Shown here: positions 1-6,253 of the stretch, piece after piece | How positions within the stretch are numbered: the stretch's first letter is position 1 | How the letters are laid out: each line of letters begins with the position of its first letter | Source: an uncultured Eubacteriales bacterium | GTDB taxonomy: Bacteria; Bacillota; Clostridia; Oscillospirales; Feifaniaceae | Direction of reading: 5' to 3' | DNA: 12,427 bases | NCBI GenBank assembly: GCA_902474785.1 | Contig: CABRXB010000010.1 | Location: 1 to 12,427, forward strand | Position numbers and translations under genes: made by a program | Notes under the pieces: generated by a model | Told to the model about the DNA's origin: nothing | What the model saw: the letters and a program-made list of their open reading frames with translations, nothing else | The model's database searches: none

Positions 1-3
1 TGT

Positions 4-1125
4 TTACTGGCGGGGCGCCTGCTCCAAAATCCCGCCGCCAAGCACCAGCTCCCCATCGTAAAACACAGCCGACTGTCCCGGCGCGCCCATGGAAACCGGC
101 TGGTCAAAGGTCAGGCAAACCGTTTTTGCCGCGATGTCCAGAGGACTGACCAGGGCGGGATATTCCGCTGCGCCCAGCCGCAGCTTGACGGTGGCGCGAA
201 GCGGCGCCCCCGGCGCGGGGATCGACGTCCACACCACGTCCGACACCGCAAGGCGGCGGCGCAACAGGGCCTCTTTGCCCGCCAGTGTGACATCGCCAGT
301 CCTGGGGTCGATCTCTGTGACAAAAAGCCTGCGATCGGCCGCAACGCCCAACCCTTTTCGCTGTCCCACGGTGTAGCGTCCGACGCCGGCGTGCCGGCCC
401 AGGACGCGCCTGCTCTCGTCAACAAAACGGCCCGGCTTAGGCGTCACGCCAAGCTCGGCAAGCGCCGCCGTGTGGTCCCCGTCCGGCACAAAGCAGATGT
501 CCTGACTGTCGCGTTTTTGCGCCACGGGCAGCTTCCACTGCCCGGCCAGGGCGCGCACCGCAGGCTTGTCAAGCTGCGAGAGGGGCAGCAGCAGGCGGCG
601 CAGCGTCGCCTGCTCCAACCGATACAGCATATAGCTTTGATCCTTGGCGCTGCCGTGGCGCAGCAGCGCCGCGCGCGCCGCCTCGTTGCGGACCTTTGCA
701 TAGTGGCCGGTGGCCACATGGGGCGCGCCCAGCTTGTCGGCCAGCTCGCACAGCGCCGCAAACTTGACGTTTTTGTTGCAGACAATGCAGGGGTTGGGCG
801 TGCGACCGCTCTCATATTCCTGTGCAAAATTGCGCAGCACTGTGCGCGCAAAAGCCTCTTTCACGTCGAGCTCCACAAGCGGCAGATCGAGGGCCTGTGC
901 AACGTCCATGGCGTCCTCGCGCGCGCTGGGCGCGCCCGGCACGCGCAGCAGCGCGCCGCACACCGAAAGCCCGTCCTGTTGCAGCAGCGCCGCCGCCACA
1001 CCCGAGTCCACCCCGCCCGACAGCCCCAGCACCACGTCGATCTTGCCACGGGAAAAGGCCTCTGTCTGCCGCAGCAAAACAGAGGCCGAAATCACGCCGG
1101 ACACACTGGCGGGTCGATCAGGCAT
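4..1125 (-). CDS. mnmA: tRNA-specific 2-thiouridylase MnmA
   Basis: MnmA activates U34 of tRNA Lys/Glu/Gln with ATP and inserts sulfur relayed from the cysteine desulfurase, giving s2U34. With the ATG at 1125 the protein has 373 residues, close to the family's usual ~360. Visible motifs are the ATP-binding PP-loop SGGVDS (36-41), the catalytic Cys in PNPCIVC (Cys113), the ATGHYA and KDQSYML segments (around 138-168), and the second catalytic Cys in DSQDICF (Cys211). The ATG at 1125 was chosen because it overlaps the iscU stop by 8 bases, has a weak AGG-type ribosome-binding site, and excludes upstream sequence lying inside iscU. The N-terminus before the PP-loop is still ~20 residues longer than usual, so an internal GTG or TTG start is possible. 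Last gene of the iscS-iscU-mnmA operon; the stop lies three bases from the window edge. Identity is secure, the exact start less so. Confidence 0.95.
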   Translation of the reverse strand: MPDRPASVSGVISASVLLRQTEAFSRGKIDVVLGLSGGVDSGVAAALLQQDGLSVCGALLRVPGAPSAREDAMDVAQALDLPLVELDVKEAFARTVLRNFAQEYESGRTPNPCIVCNKNVKFAALCELADKLGAPHVATGHYAKVRNEAARAALLRHGSAKDQSYMLYRLEQATLRRLLLPLSQLDKPAVRALAGQWKLPVAQKRDSQDICFVPDGDHTAALAELGVTPKPGRFVDESRRVLGRHAGVGRYTVGQRKGLGVAADRRLFVTEIDPRTGDVTLAGKEALLRRRLAVSDVVWTSIPAPGAPLRATVKLRLGAAEYPALVSPLDIAAKTVCLTFDQPVSMGAPGQSAVFYDGELVLGGGILEQAPRQ

Positions 1126-1573
1126 GCTGGCAGGCCTCATGAAGGTCTCCATGGCAGCACTCCATCTCGGCCACACTGTCAAACCCGACGATGGGCTTGG
1201 GGTCGATGCCCTGTCTCTTGTAGTAGTCGATGAGGGCAGCCTTGATCGCATCCTCGGCGAGCATGGAGCAGTGCATCTTGATGGGGGGCAGCCCGTCGAG
1301 CGCCTGCGCCACGGCGGTGTTGGTCAGGGCGAGCGCCTCGGAAACGGTCTTTCCCTTGACCATCTCGGTGGCCATCGAACTGGTGGCCACCGCCGCGCCG
1401 CAGCCAAAGGTCTTGAACTTGACGTCGGTGATGACGTTGTTTTCAATCTTCATGTAGATGCGCATGATGTCGCCACAGGTGGGGTTGCCCACCTCGCCCA
1501 CGGCATTTGCATCGGCAATCTCCCCCACATTGCGCGGGTTGGTGAAATGATCCATCACTTTTTCACTGTACAT
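1118..1573 (-). CDS. iscU: Fe-S cluster assembly scaffold IscU/NifU N-terminal type
   Basis: This is the scaffold on which [2Fe-2S] and [4Fe-4S] clusters are built from sulfur delivered by the cysteine desulfurase encoded just upstream. The 151-residue protein shows the three ligand cysteines in NPTCGD (Cys33, with Asp35), FGCGAA (Cys58) and LPPIKMHCSMLAEDA (Cys102, with His101). The LPPxKxHC chaperone-recognition-type motif is retained although no hscA/hscB is nearby. The ATG at 1573 has an AAAGGAG ribosome-binding site about 10 bases upstream. The protein is ~20 residues longer than E. coli IscU (128) and ends in a Cys/His-rich tail with Cys139, Cys140, His141, His145, Cys148 and His150, suggestive of metal binding. 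It lies 112 bases after iscS and overlaps mnmA by 8 bases. It has no NifU C-terminal domain, so IscU-type NifU-like is the best name. Confidence 0.96.
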   Translation of the reverse strand: MYSEKVMDHFTNPRNVGEIADANAVGEVGNPTCGDIMRIYMKIENNVITDVKFKTFGCGAAVATSSMATEMVKGKTVSEALALTNTAVAQALDGLPPIKMHCSMLAEDAIKAALIDYYKRQGIDPKPIVGFDSVAEMECCHGDLHEACQHA

Positions 1574-1602
1574 AGAAAGCGTTCTCCTTTATCCAAGTCC
1601 TG

Positions 1603-1656
1603 AAAGCTCCCCGCGCGCCCTTCCTTCAAAAAGAGCGCGCAGGGGCTTTGTTTTTT
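1603..1656 (+). other. Hairpin between iscS and iscU, T run on the plus side
   Basis: Arms 1603-1618 and 1635-1649 are complementary apart from a small bulge and one mismatch, around a 16-base loop, and are followed on the plus strand by six T (1651-1656). Read on the plus strand it resembles an intrinsic terminator, but no plus-strand gene lies before it. On the minus strand, where the operon is transcribed, the same hairpin lacks a U tract after it. There it could be an RNA processing or stabilising element between iscS and iscU, or it could block antisense transcription from the right. Function is inferred only. Confidence 0.4.
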
Positions 1657-1685
1657 CGTAAAACGGGTTTGTCGTACAACTTATC

Positions 1686-2849
1686 TCACTTGGAGAGCGG
1701 GGACATGGCGCGCAGCTTTTCCACAATGGGGGGCAGCACTTCGAGAATATAGTCGACGTCCTCCTGCGTGGAGTAATCGGCAAAGGTAAAGCGAAGCGAG
1801 CCATGCGCCGTGGCGTGGTCGAGGCCGATGGCCATGAGCACATGGGAGGGGTTGAGCGACCCCGAGGTGCATGCCGAGCCCGACGCGGCGCACACGCCCT
1901 GCATGTCGAGCATCATGAGCAGCGATTCGCCTTCGACATATTTGATCGAGACGTTGACGTTGCCGGGCAGCCGGTGTTCGCGGTCGCCGTTGATCTTGAT
2001 GTCGGGGATGCGCTCGAGCAGCCCGTCGATCAGGCGGTCGCGCAGAGCGGCCACGCGCTTCGACTCCTCGGGCAGCTTCTCGGTGGCGAGCTCAATGGCC
2101 TTTCCAAGCCCCACGATGAAGGGCACGCTCTCGGTTCCGGCGCGGCGCTTTCTCTCCTGGCCGCCGCCGTCCATGAAGTTGGGGAGGTTGATCCCCTTTT
2201 TCAGATACATGGCGCCAATGCCCTTGGGCGCATGGAACTTGTGGCCCGAGAGACTGAGCATGTCGATGTTCATGGCCTGCACGTCGACAGGGACATGGCC
2301 GATGGCCTGCACCGCATCGGTGTGAAAGAGGATGCCGCGCTCTGCGCACACGGCGCCGATCTCGGCGATGGGCTGGATGGTGCCGATCTCATTGTTTGCG
2401 AACATCACAGAGACCAGGATGGTGTCGGGCCGGATGGCGGCCACCAGGTCTTCCACGCGCACCCTGCCATTTTCATAGACGGGCAGGTATGTGATCTCAA
2501 ACCCCTCTTTTTCCAGCGTCTCAAGCGAGTGCAAAATGGCGTGGTGCTCAAAGGGCGTGGAGATGATGTGACGGCCCTTGTCGCGGCGCAGCTGCGCCGC
2601 GCCTTTGAGCGCCCAGTTGTCGGCCTCGGTGCCGCACGAGACAAAATAGATTTCATTTGGGGTGGCGTTCAGGGCCTTCGCCACCTGTGCGCGGGCATTT
2701 TCAAGCGCGGCTTTGGCCTTGCCTGCAAAGCCATAGACGGCGGAGGGATTTCCATAGTATTCGGTGAAGTAGGGCAACATTGCCGCAACAACCTCATCGG
2801 ACACGCGGGTGGTTGCCGCATTGTCGGCATACACAAAGCGTTTTTCCAT
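1686..2849 (-). CDS. iscS: Cysteine desulfurase IscS/NifS, class I
   Basis: This PLP enzyme removes sulfur from L-cysteine as a persulfide and donates it to IscU for Fe-S clusters and, here probably, to MnmA for tRNA thiolation. It is 387 residues long, typical for NifS. Visible residues are the N-terminal YADNAATT, His103 in the EHHAI motif stacking on PLP, Asp178 and Gln181 in HTDAVQ, the Schiff-base lysine in [10 protein letters not shown] (Lys204), and the catalytic cysteine in SGSACTSGS (Cys327) on a class I-length loop. The ATG at 2849 is preceded by GAAGGAG at good spacing. It is the first gene of the iscS-iscU-mnmA unit, with a TATAAT box inside a palindrome upstream (2927-2943) suggesting regulated expression. 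The symbol nifS is equally used in clostridia; no nitrogenase genes are in view, so a housekeeping role is inferred. Confidence 0.97.
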   Translation of the reverse strand: MEKRFVYADNAATTRVSDEVVAAMLPYFTEYYGNPSAVYGFAGKAKAALENARAQVAKALNATPNEIYFVSCGTEADNWALKGAAQLRRDKGRHIISTPFEHHAILHSLETLEKEGFEITYLPVYENGRVRVEDLVAAIRPDTILVSVMFANNEIGTIQPIAEIGAVCAERGILFHTDAVQAIGHVPVDVQAMNIDMLSLSGHKFHAPKGIGAMYLKKGINLPNFMDGGGQERKRRAGTESVPFIVGLGKAIELATEKLPEESKRVAALRDRLIDGLLERIPDIKINGDREHRLPGNVNVSIKYVEGESLLMMLDMQGVCAASGSACTSGSLNPSHVLMAIGLDHATAHGSLRFTFADYSTQEDVDYILEVLPPIVEKLRAMSPLSK

Positions 2850-2926
2850 GACTGGTCACTCCTTCAAGATGGTGTGGTGTTTCAAGAGGGAAAATTGTCG
2901 AAGGGGATGGTGCAAAAAGATGGTTT

Positions 2927-2943
2927 CTTACCATTATAGTAAG
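2927..2943 (-). promoter_or_regulatory. iscS operon -10 box inside a palindromic operator candidate
   Basis: The 17-base element CTTACCATTATAGTAAG is an inverted repeat with 7 of 8 base pairs matched about a central T. Its minus strand contains a perfect TATAAT (2933-2938) about 85 bases before the iscS ATG. No good -35 hexamer lies 16-18 bases further upstream, which fits either a weak or activator-dependent promoter. A protein bound to the palindrome would cover the -10 box. An Rrf2/IscR-type Fe-S or cysteine sensor is a plausible but unproven regulator; the site does not obviously match the E. coli IscR consensus. Confidence 0.5.
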
Positions 2944-2972
2944 AGGCGGATCTTTTTTGACCTGCCCCAAGG

Positions 2973-3449
2973 CTACAAAGTCTCCTGCTCCTTCCGATAG
3001 CCGGGGTCGGGCTGCGTGGCGGCGGCGGCGGCCTTGACCGCCAGCTCGTCGCAGCGGTTGTTGAGCGCATTGTCGGCGTGCCCCTTGACCCAGACCGGGG
3101 TGACGCGGTGGCGGGAGAGCTGTTCCAAAAGCGCCTGCCAGAGATCGGGGTTGAGCACCGGTTTTCCGTCGGCCTTTTTAAAGCCGCGCCTTTGCCAGTT
3201 TTGAAGCCAGCCCAGCCGCAGCGCGTCGACCAGATACTTGCTGTCGCTGTACAGCGTCACCTCACAGGGCTCCTTGAGCTTTCGCAGCCCTTCCACCGCA
3301 GCCAGCAGCTCCATGCGGTTGTTGGTGGTCAGCCGATATCCTCCCGACAGCTCCAGCCGGTGAGACCCGTAACACAGCACGATGCCATAGCCCCCCTTGC
3401 CGGGGTTGCCGCTGCACGCGCCGTCGGTATAGAGCTCCACTTGCTTCAT
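2973..3449 (-). CDS. rnhA: Ribonuclease HI
   Basis: RNase HI cuts the RNA strand of RNA-DNA hybrids, clearing R-loops and primer remnants in the cytoplasm. With the ATG at 3449 the protein has 158 residues, the normal bacterial size. The full catalytic set is visible: Asp9 in [11 protein letters not shown], Glu47 in NNRMELLA, Asp69 in YSDSKY, His124 in KGHADN and Asp134 in RCDELA. The basic protrusion region ([14 protein letters not shown], 79-92) is of the E. coli type I kind. A TTG codon at 3461 is in frame, but the ATG at 3449 has GAGG six bases before it and starts directly at the conserved beta strand. It has its own promoter (3492-3520). The iscS operon follows after 123 bases but appears to have a separate promoter. 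Confidence 0.96.
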   Translation of the reverse strand: MKQVELYTDGACSGNPGKGGYGIVLCYGSHRLELSGGYRLTTNNRMELLAAVEGLRKLKEPCEVTLYSDSKYLVDALRLGWLQNWQRRGFKKADGKPVLNPDLWQALLEQLSRHRVTPVWVKGHADNALNNRCDELAVKAAAAATQPDPGYRKEQETL

Positions 3450-3491
3450 CCATAACCTCAAACTCTACTGATTTTGTGTGAATTCGTTTAA

Positions 3492-3520
3492 AGCATACCA
3501 CATCGGTAGACTTTTTTCAA
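3492..3520 (-). promoter_or_regulatory. Sigma-A-type promoter for rnhA
   Basis: On the minus strand TTGAAA (3515-3520) and TATGCT (3492-3497) are separated by exactly 17 bases and sit about 45 bases before the rnhA ATG. The -35 matches 5 of 6 and the -10 matches 4 of 6 consensus positions. The small inverted repeat at 3521-3534 lies immediately upstream of the -35. Confidence 0.6.
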
Positions 3521-3534
3521 CCCTGTTTTCAGGG
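3521..3534. repeat. Short inverted repeat in the divergent promoter region
   Basis: CCCTGTTTTCAGGG is a perfect 5-bp inverted repeat around four T. It abuts the -35 box of the rnhA promoter and lies 44 bases before the -35 of the rightward promoter. It could be a protein-binding site or a chance hairpin; there is no supporting second copy in the window. Confidence 0.3.
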
Positions 3535-3578
3535 AAATTTTGAGTTGTCTTTTCCACTTGCTGCTCACAGAACAGACA

Positions 3579-3607
3579 TTGAAAAATGTGTCGTCATGTG
3601 CCATAAT
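3579..3607 (+). promoter_or_regulatory. Promoter for the NodB-like gene
   Basis: TTGAAA (3579-3584), a 17-base spacer and CATAAT (3602-3607, 5 of 6 matches) with a TGC directly before it form an extended -10 sigma-A-type promoter. It reads toward the gene starting at 3714, leaving a leader of roughly 100 bases. It is back to back with the rnhA promoter. Confidence 0.6.
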
Positions 3608-3713
3608 AAAAGATATAAAAATTTTGCTTTCTTTTGTCCGCTTCTGTCCTCAATGAAGCGCGCCGCTCCCATGCAAGGCGCTGCTTTCATTTTTGCCGAA
3701 AGGAGGTCTGCCT

Positions 3714-4742
3714 ATGCGCCGTATCGCCGCTCTTTTGCTCTGCGCGCTCCTTGCCATGAGCCTTCTCACGCTGCCCGCCGCGGGCGAAGTCTATCCGGAA
3801 CAACAGGTTGTGGACGGCGTGTGGCGCTTTGTGGTGGACGATGCCATCACCTATCACGACGAGAGCATTTTGCCCGTCGAACAGGACGACGTGCTCTACT
3901 TCCCCGTGGAGCTGCTGCTGACGCCGCTTGGCGCCGACTATCAGCTCGACGAGGCAACGCGCACGTTGAGCCTGTATCGCGACGAGCAGATCATCGCCAT
4001 CAACTTGATCACGGGCCAGGCCATCACCTCCGACGGACGCTTTTTGCTCACCCGCGCCGTCTACCGCAGCGGCACCTACTACGTCTCGGCGTCGCTGGTG
4101 CTCAGGGAGTTTGGCGGCAGGCTGGCGACGCTTCCCAACAACGTCTATCGGCTGACCACCGGCAGCCAGGCGCTGACCGACGACGAGATCATGGCCATCA
4201 TGAACTGCATGCCCTCCTTTCGGCCCGAGGTGGTGGATCAGCCGCCCGTCTATCTGCTGTTCCGCGGCGCTGGCGCGGGCCTCTCGCGCACGCTGACCCT
4301 GCTCTCCCAGCAGGGCATCCGCGCCACCTTCTTTTTCACGGCCGGCGACATCGAGCGCAGCCCCGCCACGCTGCGCCGCATCTACATCTCAGGGCATCGC
4401 ATCGGCATCTATGCCGAGAGCGGAACCACGGCCGAGGTGGTGCGCGCCAACAACCTGCTCCAAAAAGTGCTCAAGCTGCGCACCAGCCTGGTCTACGCCC
4501 CTGCCGACGCCTCCTCTGCGCTTGAGAGCGCGGGCTATCTCGTCTGGAACTCCAATCTCTCGGCCGCGCTCGAGAGCGATACCCTGTCTCTCTCGCCGGT
4601 GCTCTCCACCGTGGGGTGGACCACCTCGGTGTGGTTTGGCGGCTCGGCGGAGTCGGCGCAGACGCTCGAGCGCGTGCTCGCCTCCGTCTCAGAGCTGCGC
4701 CTTCGCATCCCGTCGGAGACCATGCGTGCCTTTCGCTGGTAA
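3714..4742 (+). CDS. Secreted protein: stalk-like domain plus degenerate NodB polysaccharide deacetylase-like domain
   Basis: The 342-residue product begins with a clear signal peptide (MRR, hydrophobic core 4-20, likely cleavage near LPAAG, 20-24), so it should act outside the membrane. Residues ~45-140 resemble the copper amine oxidase N-terminal-like stalk domain of clostridial surface proteins, with two repeats of the pattern (around FPVELLLTPLGA and YVSASLVLREFGG). Residues ~178-290 follow the NodB fold: YLLF strand, then GIRATFFFTAGDIE, then GHRIGIYAE. The metal and catalytic motifs are missing, however: where active enzymes have TFDDG there is LFRGAG (182-187), and the HxxxxH metal-binding motif is replaced around YAESG (233-237). 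It is therefore probably not an active deacetylase and may bind glycan or peptidoglycan. The start was chosen at ATG 3714 because AGGAGG lies seven bases upstream; the in-frame ATG at 3693 has no such site and would precede the signal peptide. Fold assignment is moderate, function unknown. Confidence 0.8.
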   Translation: MRRIAALLLCALLAMSLLTLPAAGEVYPEQQVVDGVWRFVVDDAITYHDESILPVEQDDVLYFPVELLLTPLGADYQLDEATRTLSLYRDEQIIAINLITGQAITSDGRFLLTRAVYRSGTYYVSASLVLREFGGRLATLPNNVYRLTTGSQALTDDEIMAIMNCMPSFRPEVVDQPPVYLLFRGAGAGLSRTLTLLSQQGIRATFFFTAGDIERSPATLRRIYISGHRIGIYAESGTTAEVVRANNLLQKVLKLRTSLVYAPADASSALESAGYLVWNSNLSAALESDTLSLSPVLSTVGWTTSVWFGGSAESAQTLERVLASVSELRLRIPSETMRAFRW

Positions 4743-4770
4743 ATTTTGCGCTCCATGCGTGCAGCTTTCT

Positions 4771-4799
4771 TGTGCTTTTGGCATACCTATGGTATAATG
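4771..4799 (+). promoter_or_regulatory. Promoter for murI
   Basis: TATAAT (4794-4799) is preceded by TGG, giving an extended -10, and TTGTGC (4771-4776) lies 17 bases upstream as a weak -35. The promoter is about 60 bases before the murI ATG. An inverted repeat ATACC-TAT-GGTAT (4784-4796) overlaps the -10 and may be coincidental or an operator. No clear terminator separates the previous gene from this promoter, so read-through is possible. Confidence 0.55.
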
Positions 4800-4857
4800 A
4801 TTTTTCCATCAAACAAGGCGGGAGAGCATCTCACTTCTTCTCGCAAAAGGAGCTGCT

Positions 4858-5673
4858 ATGGACAGTCGCGCCATTGGCGTTTTTGATTCGGGGCTCGGCG
4901 GGTTGACGGCCGTCAGCGCCCTAAGGGAACTTCTGCCCCAGGAAGACGTCGTTTATTTTGGAGACACCGGCCGCGTGCCCTATGGCACGCGCAGCGCACA
5001 GACCATCTTTCGCTATGCCGCGCAGGACGTGCGTTTTCTGCTCGGACACGACATCAAGTGCATCGTGGTGGCCTGCGGCACCGTGAGTTCCGTGGCGCTG
5101 CCAAAGCTGCTGGAGCTGACCGACGTGCCCATCCTGGGCGTCATCGACCCGGCGGTGCGCGCGGCGGTGCGCGCCACCAAAAACGGGCGCATCGGCGTGG
5201 TGGGCACCAGCGCCACCATCCGAAGCGGCACCTACAGAGAAGGGCTGCTCGCCGCAAATGCACACCTTGAAATCATCTCCAAGCCCTGCCCGCTGCTGGT
5301 GCCGCTGGTGGAGGACGGACGCTTTTTCGAAGGCAGCGCCGTCACCGAACTGCTGGTGGAGGAATACCTCACCCCGCTGCTGCGGCAGGACATCGACACG
5401 CTTATTTTGGGCTGCACCCACTATCCTCTCTTGACCGGCATTTTCTCCAAGCTGTGCGGGCCAAACGTCACCCTCATCAATCCGGGGCACGAGGCCATCG
5501 CCTCGCTGAAGACGCTGCTCGAAAAGGGCGATGCGCTGCGCGGCGGGGACGCGCCGGCCGACGAGCAATACTATGTCAGCGATTCCGAGCAGCAGTTTTT
5601 GCAATACGCCGAGATGTTTTTGCGCGGACAGGTGCAAGGTCGCGTGCAGCGCATTGACATTGAAAGCTATTGA
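4858..5673 (+). CDS. murI: Glutamate racemase MurI
   Basis: MurI converts L-glutamate to D-glutamate for peptidoglycan precursors. It is a cofactor-independent cytoplasmic enzyme using two cysteines. The protein has 271 residues, the usual length. Visible motifs are the N-terminal IGVFDSGLGGLTAV (6-19, general base Asp10), YFGDTGRVPYGT (33-44), the first catalytic Cys73 in VVACGTVSS, GVIDP (94-98), VVGTSATI (114-121), and the second catalytic Cys186 with His188 in LGCTHYPLL. The first cysteine motif reads ACGTVSS rather than the classical ACNTASA; both cysteines are intact, so activity is expected. The ATG at 4858 has AAAGGAG about seven bases before it. It has its own promoter and is followed after 55 bases by the DUF1934-argS pair, probably on the same transcript. 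Confidence 0.96.
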   Translation: MDSRAIGVFDSGLGGLTAVSALRELLPQEDVVYFGDTGRVPYGTRSAQTIFRYAAQDVRFLLGHDIKCIVVACGTVSSVALPKLLELTDVPILGVIDPAVRAAVRATKNGRIGVVGTSATIRSGTYREGLLAANAHLEIISKPCPLLVPLVEDGRFFEGSAVTELLVEEYLTPLLRQDIDTLILGCTHYPLLTGIFSKLCGPNVTLINPGHEAIASLKTLLEKGDALRGGDAPADEQYYVSDSEQQFLQYAEMFLRGQVQGRVQRIDIESY

Positions 5674-5728
5674 TACTTAAAGAAACCCGGCGCGCCATGC
5701 GCCAACCCCATTTCGAAAGGAGGCCGCT

Positions 5729-6253
5729 ATGAAGCCCATCACGGTCAAACGACGAGAAAACAATGCCGTCATCTCCATCCGGGGACGGCAGTACTACGAC
5801 GAGGACATGTCTGACAGCATCGAGCTCACGACCGACGGCAGCTTCGAAAGACAGGGCGACGCCTACCTCATCGCCTATGACGAGACCGCCGTCACGGGGC
5901 TCGACGGCACGCGCACCACAATTCTGGTGGAGCCCTGCAACCGGGTGACGCTCACCCGCATCGGCGACGTGAGCCAGTCTCTCATCTTCGAGCCCGGCAC
6001 GCGGAGCAACGGCCACTACACCATCGAGGACAACGACATGACGCTGACGGTCGACGCCGGGCGCGTCATCAACCGCCTGACCGACAAGGGCGGTTCGCTT
6101 TTTGTCGACTACCAGCTTGAGATCAACAGCCAGCTCATGAGCAAAAACAACTTTTTGATCAAAATAAAGGAAGCGGGGACGCCCCAGATCTACCCGGACG
6201 CCGACGAACGCCTGGGCTGCCCCGGCTGCAATGGAGGAAGAGAACATGCCTAA
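5729..6253 (+). CDS. DUF1934 (YwiB-like) beta-barrel protein
   Basis: This is a member of the DUF1934/YwiB family, small calycin-like beta-barrel proteins of unknown function in Bacillota, often encoded next to argS. The product has 174 residues. The family pattern is visible as YLIAYDET, GTRTTILVE, VTLTRIGD, LIFEPGTR, then GGSLFVDYQLEIN and NNFLIKIKE ending near residue 148. The remaining ~25 residues, including a CPGC pair near the C-terminus, extend beyond the usual ~140-150 and partly reflect overlap with the argS start. There is no signal peptide or membrane segment, so it is cytoplasmic. AAAGGAGG stands five to six bases before the ATG. The last eight bases overlap argS, implying translational coupling. 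Family call is confident; the molecular role is unknown. Confidence 0.9.
   Translation: MKPITVKRRENNAVISIRGRQYYDEDMSDSIELTTDGSFERQGDAYLIAYDETAVTGLDGTRTTILVEPCNRVTLTRIGDVSQSLIFEPGTRSNGHYTIEDNDMTLTVDAGRVINRLTDKGGSLFVDYQLEINSQLMSKNNFLIKIKEAGTPQIYPDADERLGCPGCNGGREHA

Noticed and set aside
1126..1251. N-terminal extension of mnmA to 1251
   Set aside because: These codons lie inside iscU in another frame, with Ser/Thr/Arg-rich sequence foreign to MnmA, and would push the PP-loop more than 75 residues from the start.
3545..4525. 326-codon plus-strand frame overlapping the NodB-like gene
   Set aside because: It is extremely Arg/His/Ala-rich, lacks a ribosome-binding site, and overlaps a gene with a clear signal peptide in another frame.
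5689..5703. GGCGC/GCGCC hairpin between murI and the DUF1934 gene as a terminator
   Set aside because: Only five base pairs and no T run; too weak to call.
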